Origin: Casuarina equisetifolia
Lineage: Eukaryota > Streptophyta > Magnoliopsida > Fagales > Casuarinaceae
DNA: 64,000 nucleotides
NCBI GenBank assembly: GCA_028551475.1
Contig: CM052357.1
Coordinates: forward strand, 15,609,931 to 15,673,930
Direction of reading: 5' to 3'
Each line of letters opens with the position of its first letter. Within the stretch, counting starts at the first letter, position 1. The position numbers were made by a program, and so were the translations under genes. Under the pieces are notes generated by a model that saw only the letters and a program-made list of their open reading frames with translations, was not told the origin of the DNA and made no database searches. Shown here piece by piece: positions 56,870-64,000 of the stretch.

Positions 56870-58481
56870 TGTTGGAAAATAGAGTTTTGCTATGACTAAA
56901 AATATTTTTGGTAAATATCAATTCTTAAAATATGTTTTTATATGTGCAAAAAGAAAAATTATAGAAAGTAAAAGATGTACAAATTATAATATCAATTGAT
57001 GATATTATAAAGTAACCGAGTTCCTACATTTCTTCATAAAACATATTCTTAAAGTTCTTATGGCATATATTCAAATATTTGAATATTTGAATATATTGAT
57101 TATTCAAATATTTCCTTAAGAAATATAATATATTTGAATATATTTTATTTTAGGAATATGATACTTGGTTTAATATAATTGTAGGAACATGAGGGACATT
57201 AACTCTATCTTAATATTAGTTCAAAGTCAATATATGTAATACACCAAAATATGAACTTTATAAAAGATCATATTTTTCGACTGTGTTCACATGATTAAAC
57301 TTTGGACCTTGTTGATATTGGACCGTGTTTATCTGTTGGATCTTTTATTACTGGACTAGACCTTTTGTTGCGAGATTGAGACAATGTGACGCGGCCCAAG
57401 CTCGCGTCAGCTCGATCCCACTGAAGTCTCCTTGCTACGGTGTCATCTTAACCATCAGAGAAGCACCCTTGCCACAACGTTGTCTCACTTAAAGAAGCAC
57501 ATAAGAGGTCTCTATCTCTCAATGAGTCTGCCCTAGCTACTTTACTTGTCCCTGATGTTGTCTTTGCTTCTCTCAAATGCCAAAACCTCAACGGGAGGAT
57601 TCTGGAGAAGACAGGCTGTCAGAACAGTCAAATTTCGGCTCGAAGGCTTATATGAGCTTGATTTGATAGATAGCCTACTATTCCTAATGGGAAGAAGGCT
57701 ATGGTTCAGGTTTGATTCAAAAAGGCCTTAGATCTGCTTCCTATTTAAAAGAGATGTGTGCGTGAAGATTTTCTCTTGATGATTTACATCTATTTGAAGC
57801 ATTCTCTTTGTGAAAAAAGTCTATTAAGCTCACCTACTATTTGATTCAAGTTTGCTTATCTCTCGATGACTCACAAGGGTTCAGAGATATTCGATTATCT
57901 GCTTTGATCTTCAATTATATACTCAATCATAGCTTGTATAACATTATTTATATGCTGATTTCACTTATAAACATTTATTGCACATAAATTCTAAGGAAAA
58001 CCCAAAATCCTAATTTCTTCAAATTGGGGATTTCGTGATAGGAGCTTTGTATCTTGATATATATGCTTGAATAGCTCCTCTAATTAGCAATATCCCATAA
58101 ACTAACATATTATTTGGGGATTTGTTATTGTATATGATCTTTTAATCATAATTTGTATTCGAACTTGAGAATTCCTTTGAGAAGGAATTATTTGGATTAA
58201 GGAGAACGTATTCTCCTAATTAGGTTGAGTAAAGGTGACTTCAATCGGTTGGATTGAAGGAGAAGAGGGTGGATGTAGGACTCTAAGATAGAGTGCCAAA
58301 CCACTGTGGTAAATTAGGTGTTGATTCTTTTACTATTCACTTACTTAAATAATTCTATTTGATTTCTTATTATCATATAAATTGTTAAATTAATTGATTA
58401 AATTTTTTATATCATACAAAAGCATAGTTTCAATACAAGAACAATTCAACCCCCTTTCTTGTTAAGCCATAAAACCCAACA
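56870..58481 (+). repeat. 3' LTR of the SIRE-type element
   Basis: 1612 bp with intact TG...CA ends (TGTTGGAAAATAGAG to CATAAAACCCAACA). 400-650 bp between the RNase H end and this LTR contain no envelope-like frame. Confidence 0.92.
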
Positions 58482-58486
58482 GATAC

Positions 58487-60200
58487 AAATGTGGAAATGG
58501 AAAGTAGAGGTAGTAAGGTTGTAGATGCTAGAGGAAAAGCCACTACCGATGGTGAAGGATTGTCTAGTTGGAAAGGTTGCCCACTAGGTTAAGATGGATC
58601 ATGAACTAATGCAAAGTGAAAACTAAGAGAAAAAGGAAACTATTACACACAAAGTGTGACTTCTTAACTAATGAAAAATTTTTTAAAACCAAGATCAAAG
58701 ACATGATATTTCTTCTTTAATAGAGGGTATCCTATGAAAATGCATGGAGTAGCATGAGAAAAAAATTTGTACCTTGAACAAAAGTCATTAGCACAACAAC
58801 AATAATCATATACTCTAAGATAATCAAGAGAAAGTGGTTACCATAAATAACCTCAAAAGGAGATTGATTGCTAAGTAGACTACTCAGTAAATGCTCAATA
58901 AGATACATGGTGGTTAAGATGCAATCCTCCTAAAAATGAGAAAGGATATGAGCCCAAAACATCAAAGCATGGGTCACATCTAAAAGGTAATGATGTTTGT
59001 GCTCCACAACCCTATAGTGTTGAGGTGTGTATATGTAAGAAGATTCATGGAGAATCCTAGGTGATAATAAATGGGAGTGAAAAGTAGTAGAAAAATTTTT
59101 TTGATACCATTATCTGAGCGAATACGTTTCAATTGAGTACCAACTATGTCTCCATCATGGAAATTAATGATTCAATAGTGGGAAATACTTAGTCATTAAA
59201 CCAAAGTAGAAAAGTTCAAGTGGTACATGAAAAGTCATTCACTAGTCAATAAATAATGGGATCCATCATAATTTGGGTGCCTATAAGGCCCTTATAAATC
59301 TATATGCATAAGATTAAATATGGCAACATTCAAAGAGTGGTGTTGGGGAAATAAAGACTGATTCTACTTTACCAAAGGACAAACAAAGCATGAGAAAAAA
59401 TTTAGGCAATTGATAAACTTGCTGTGACCAAAAAGCTCTTTTTAAGAACTATGCCCTAGGCAATAATGCCGCAAAATATAACTATCAATAATGAAATTAT
59501 TGTCTTTACAAATCGAGTTCACACTCAATTGAGACAAAAGTGAGTGGACTCATAACAAAATAAGATTAAGACAACTAGGTAAATCCTTATGGTTTAAATT
59601 AAGAAAATATAATCTGTGGATGGCTCTACCTAATGTGATCACCCAACTAGTTAAATAGTCCCAAAATAGGGAAAAAATAATCAAAAAAATAACTAAGCAT
59701 TGAAAGGAAACCTTTTTAAAATATAATAAATTATATTTGAAATAAGGTGTGAACAAAACTTTAGTTAATTCTAACAAAGGTGTACGGTTAGTTTTACCAA
59801 TAATGATGGCAACAATGTGAATGTCATCATGTAGTTTAATAAATATAGATTGAACAATGAATAAATAAGGACATGTTAAATCACATGTAACATGAACACT
59901 CGCACTAGAATCGATAATTCATTGAGTGTAAAACTATAGTAAATTAAAGGGTGAAGTAATACTTGAAAAGCTCTCAAATGCCTTCAAAGGTAGATGTATG
60001 TTAAAAGTGACCAACATTTGCTACAATTAATCCAAAGTTATGTTAGGTGCTGGAGGCCCAACTAGATAGGTCATAGGTTAAGATATGAGACCCATGAAAA
60101 AGGGTCTAGTCATAAAGCCCTGTCACTAAGCTTATCCGTAATGTTTACCCAAGACCGGCCAAGGAATGGGCTGACTCAAATAGCCAAAAACTAGCATGTC
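58487..60200 (-). pseudogene. Copia gag end, protease and integrase remnant
   Basis: Minus strand. The protease start IIDSSASVHVTCDL is at about 59925-59880; the glycine of DSG is S. Next come LHDDIHIVAIIIGK and LLELTKVLFTPYFKYNLLYF (about 59830-59700), GAG-pre-integrase AIHRLYFLNLNHKDL, and the integrase connection ending ATPCIFIGYPLLKKKYHVFD (about 58760-58690). It continues at 49848 across the 8.6-kb insertion. It is related to the element at 3.7-13.2 kb. Confidence 0.75.
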
Positions 60201-62274
60201 TAAAGGGTGTTTTTTTTTTAATTTATTTTTTCTCTCTATTTAAAGGGTGGAGATAGAGGTCATTTTCCTAATCTATATGACGGAAGGATCCCTCTTCTTT
60301 GGCATCAAGATTCACCAAAGCATGATGGTTTTGGGCAAATAGAGGTCAAGGGGAGTGAGCTTTAATAAGTTGCAACTTATGTGGATGAAGTGAATGGAGG
60401 ATTTCAAAACTCTACTAATGGAAAAATAATTCCATTAATAAATTTAGGTTTTGTGATTGTAATCACTCTAGCATTAGGGGTGAAAGTAATAGTTCCATCT
60501 ATAGTGGAAACAAATTTCCTTGAACTCTAGAACATGAGGCTAAATCTATATGATGCATTTCATCTACTAAGTCAAGTGTTCTTACAAAACAGTAAGCAAA
60601 GCTTAGAGTGCAACAAGACAAAGAATTGGCAACTCTAGTGTTAAGTTAAGTCAACTAATATTTTATAATGATTTTTAATTTATACTTATCTTCATGATCA
60701 TGTGTTTCTAATAGATAATAGTCCTCATGGTGATAAATATTATTATATTTAATGATGGAAATAGTAATGGAGGAAATCCTCCAAAAGCCCTTATATGTAT
60801 TTATATGGACATTGTACCTTGTTGGAATATTTTTTATGTCCAAGTTTTATAAGGCTTGGAGAAACTATGCATTAAGTACTAAGGTGCAAACTAAGGCTAG
60901 CATGGGATGACTATAAAAGGCTTAGCCCGTACAAGGAGGCTTAGTTCGGGCAATCTCAAGGAGGCACTTAAAAAGGCCAAGAGTGTTATGCATATATCTA
61001 AGCCAAGAGTGTTATGCATATATCTAAACCAAGAGCAATGATGTGGCAGTCAAAGAACACAAAAATGTGGTCACACAGAGGCCTTTAAATCATGCAATGT
61101 AACTAAGCAAAAAATGCTCCAAGATGAGGCAAAGGTTATGAAAAGAAAAAGAAGCTCATCGCATGTTGTTGCATGAAGAGAAATGGAAGAAAAGAAAAGA
61201 AAGAATAGGGTAGAGGGAGAGAGAGAAAAGAGCTAAAGTTTAAATAGTTTTTGCTATGCTACCATCTTCTATCCTATTTCTGAAAACTCTAGGCTAGGGA
61301 GATGTTAAAGCCTATGGAACATCAAGAAGATTTAAAACGCAAAGGATAAGAGAAGAAGGTCAAATCGGCCAAAAATAGAAAAATTAGAATTTGATCTCAC
61401 CAAGCTTTCAAGAGTTTGCTTCTTGTGCTTAGAGTTTATGCTCTTTACACTATCTTTTAGATTGTTGCTCTTTTTGTTAATTTTCATTGTATATAATCTG
61501 AGTATAGAAATCCTAGGCGTTGAAATACTCTTATCATTTTGGCTTTTTGTATATTGAGTCCTCTGTTTGTTGTAACCCATTTATGTTTACAAAAGATTGC
61601 TTGATCTAATTCAAATATTGATCTTGTAACTAGTAATCCATCGAATCACTCAATTTAGTATCCTTTAATAGTTTGTTAAAGAAGGTGGGTTGGGTGTGTT
61701 CATCCAATCACTTAAAAAAATCCAGTAGAACCTTTTGATAAACCTATCAAAGAAAGTGGGTTGGAAAAGATTTTCAATCATTTAAAAGGATTGTGTGCAT
61801 TTTCTCTCCTAACTCCTTAGTTATGTGAATGTCTATCTCTGTAATTATTATATTAAGTGCACGTATTGTTGTGATTTGAAGAGCATACAAACAAAACTAT
61901 TAAGAGATGTAACTATGTTCTAAGATTTTTAAGAGAGAGGTTAAAGCTTTTATATGTCAACTAGATCTATTGCTTCATTGTGTCATTGCTATTATGCTAT
62001 ACTAAATATGTTGAACTATAGCACTATAGTGCGCTTAATACATGAAATTATGCAACAAGTGTGGAATGGAACTGTTGCAGAACTGTGCCACATAGGCACC
62101 ACAACATACCAATAGGTCCATAAACCCAAGGGGTGGTAGTCAATGATGTACATCACTCAATGTCAAAAGTAGTTACATTGGACAGGCAAAGGATAAGCAC
62201 AACGGGAATGGCTAACCAAGCAGAATCGTAGCTATAAGAATATCCTCTGCTTGAAAAACTCCAATCCGACAGTG
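60201..62274. other. Unresolved AT-rich DNA, probably decayed retroelement
   Basis: No domain is recognisable. A 26-bp direct repeat (CCAAGAGTGTTATGCATATA plus TCTAAG) occurs twice from 60976 to 61027. A second pair of similar segments (AAAGAAGGTGGGTTGG and AAAGAAAGTGGGTTGG) lies at about 61679 and 61751. 61180-61260 is purine-rich. Gag of the adjacent minus-strand copia would be expected from 60200 to about 61000 but is too decayed to call. Confidence 0.35.
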
Positions 62275-62279
62275 GTATG

Positions 62280-63908
62280 TGTTGGAAAATAGGGTTTTGT
62301 TGTGATTGAAAATATTTTTTTGTAAATATCAATTCTAAAATTATGTTTTTCTAAATGTGCAAAAAGAAAAACTATAGGAAGTAAAATGTGTACAAATTAT
62401 TAGATCAATTAATGATATTATAAAGTAACCAGGTTCCTACATTTCCTTATAAAATAAATTCTTAAGGTTTTTTTTGTGACATATATTCAAATATATGTTG
62501 ATTATTTGAATATATTGTTTATTTAAATATTTCTTTAAGATATATAAAATATATTTGAATATATCTTATTTTAGGAATATGATACTTGTTTTGATAAAAT
62601 TGTAAGAACATGAGGGACTTTAACTTAATGTTAGTTCAAAATCTACATATGCAATACATTATCAATGTATTGATAATGGACCGTGTATTGATATTGGACC
62701 ATGTATACCTATTGAATATATTATCACTGTACTGAACCCTTGCTGTTGGACTATGAAAATATAGGTGTGGCCCAAGTTCACGTCAGCTCGAACCAGTTCC
62801 TTGTTACAGTGTCATCATGATCATAACTGAGTTTCTTTGTTACAAGGTCGTCTTGATCAAAATTGAAGCTTCCTTACTATGCTTGCTGGCTATGACGTCG
62901 TCTCACTTAAGGGCACATAAGAGGAGCTTACTTTTCGATGAGTTATGCCCTAGCCACTAGCTGCTTCACTTCTCCTCGATGTTGCCTTCGCTTCTCTCAA
63001 GCTTTGAAACCTCAACGGGAGGAATATGAAGGAGATGGGCTATCAAAACGGTTGGATTTAGAATCAAAAGGTTGAAATGAGGTTGATTTGATAGATAGCC
63101 TACTATTCCTAATAGGAAGAAGGCTATGGTTCAGGTTTGATTCAAAGAAAAGCCCTAGATTTGCTTCTATTTAAAGGAGATGTGTGTGTGAAGGTTTTCT
63201 CTTGATGATTTACATCTATTTGAAGCATTCTCTTTGTGCAGAAAATCTACTAAGCTTACTTACCATTTGCTTCGAGATTGTTCATCATTCGGTAGTTCAT
63301 AAGCACTCGGTGATATTGGATTATCTAGTTTGATCTTTGATTAAATCTTCAATCATAGCTTGTATAACATTATTTATGTGCTGATTTCACTCATAAACAT
63401 TTTCTACACATAAATTTTGAGGAAAGTCTGAAACCCTAATTTCTTCAAATTGGGGATTTCATGATAGGAGCTTTGTATCTTGATATATTTGTTTAAATAG
63501 CTCCTCTAATTAGCAATATCCCATAAACTAACACATTATTTGGGGATTTGCTAGTATATATGATCTTTTGATCATTATTTGTATTCGGACTTGATAATTC
63601 CTTTGAGAAGGAATTATTTGGCTTAGGGAGAACGTTTTCTCCTAATCAGGTTGAGTAAAGGTGACTTCAATCGGTTGGATTGAAAGAGAAGAAGGTGGAC
63701 ATAGGACTTTGAGATAGATTGTCGAACCACCGTGGTAAATTAGGTGTTGATTCTCTTTCTCTCTGTTTGCTTAAATAATTTTGTTTGATTACTTATTGTC
63801 ATATAAATTGCAAAATTGTTTCATTGAATTATTTAAGAAAACCAAAAGTATAGTTTTCAGTACAAGAACAATTCAACCCCCCTTCTTGTTAAGCCATAAA
63901 ACCCAACA
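62280..63908 (+). repeat. Solo LTR, SIRE-type copia family (copy 7)
   Basis: 1629 bp with intact TG...CA ends (TGTTGGAAAATAGGG to CATAAAACCCAACA) and a perfect 5-bp duplication GTATG (62275-62279 and 63909-63913). It aligns along its whole length with 49849-51477 and 56870-58481. No internal sequence remains. Among the solo copies it has the best-preserved ends. Confidence 0.93.
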
Positions 63909-64000
63909 GTATGGCATAGTGGGTAGTGTACTTGCTGAAAGCTAACGATATTTTGTCACCAAGGAGGTAGAATATCCTCTTAGAGGGTCTTTAAATAAAC

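Larger units (their letters stand above)
49849..58481 (+). mobile_element. Near-complete SIRE/Maximus-type Ty1/copia retrotransposon
   Basis: An 8633-bp element with LTRs 49849-51477 and 56870-58481, PBS at 51479, gag, protease, integrase, RT and RNase H in copia order, and a polypurine tract at 56856-56869. Target duplication is GATGC (49844-49848) and GATAC (58482-58486), one mismatch. Long LTRs, a large gag with two zinc knuckles and an acidic SSSDEE segment, and 'GLGYK'-type sequence are hallmarks of the SIRE/Maximus lineage. All domains have stops or frameshifts and key residues are changed, so the copy is inactive. It is inserted in a minus-strand copia element (49440-49848 and 58482-60200). 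Confidence 0.93.

Overview
The window looks like nuclear DNA of a flowering plant, most likely a eudicot. It is AT-rich and intron-bearing. About 85% of it is old, broken LTR retrotransposons, with only two convincing protein-coding genes. Nothing suggests bacteria: there are no operons or ribosome-binding sites, and long open frames occur only inside retroelements. I cannot name the species from the sequence.

Layout. 1-3.1 kb: 5' end of a minus-strand Ty3/gypsy element, its protease region split by a solo LTR (188-1684). About 3.1 kb: a short tRNA-like head with Pol III A and B boxes. 3.7-13.15 kb: one minus-strand Ty1/copia element with about 0.2-kb LTRs, split by an inverted-repeat element (about 7.1-9.35 kb) and by a second solo LTR (10707-12146). 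13.15-16.4 kb: a gene island with a small two-helix membrane protein gene (14379-14699, minus). 16.4-20.7 kb: an LTR plus non-coding leader, then a copia RT remnant with a 309-bp insertion. 20.7-22.2 kb: unassigned DNA of more balanced composition. 22.5-26.2 kb: minus-strand copia split by a third solo LTR that carries a 24-bp minisatellite. 26.2-32.7 kb: plus-strand copia with both LTRs. 32.7-33.9 kb: end of another plus-strand copia. 34.76-38.26 kb: the best gene, a seven-exon DHHC protein S-acyltransferase (PAT12-like). 38.5-49.8 kb: copia and gypsy remnants, including a fourth solo LTR inside a polypurine tract and an inverted LTR duplication. 49849-58481: the most complete element, an 8.6-kb SIRE/Maximus-type copia with 1.6-kb LTRs, inserted into an older minus-strand copia. 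62280-63908: a fifth solo LTR of the same family.

The unifying feature is that one LTR family, the 1.4-1.8 kb LTR of the SIRE-type element, occurs seven times. One copy is a near-complete element, five are solo LTRs with 5-bp target duplications, and one is a fragment. Four of the five solo copies and the full element lie inside other retroelements. LTR-LTR recombination has therefore removed most internal regions, and the insertions give a relative order. All retroelement reading frames I could follow carry stops, frameshifts or lost catalytic residues.

The two cellular genes are unrelated in function. The S-acyltransferase would attach palmitate to membrane-associated proteins. The small membrane protein has no function I can assign. 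I found no previously undescribed system. The noteworthy content is the nested architecture, several tandem and inverted repeats inside LTRs, and features of the two genes.
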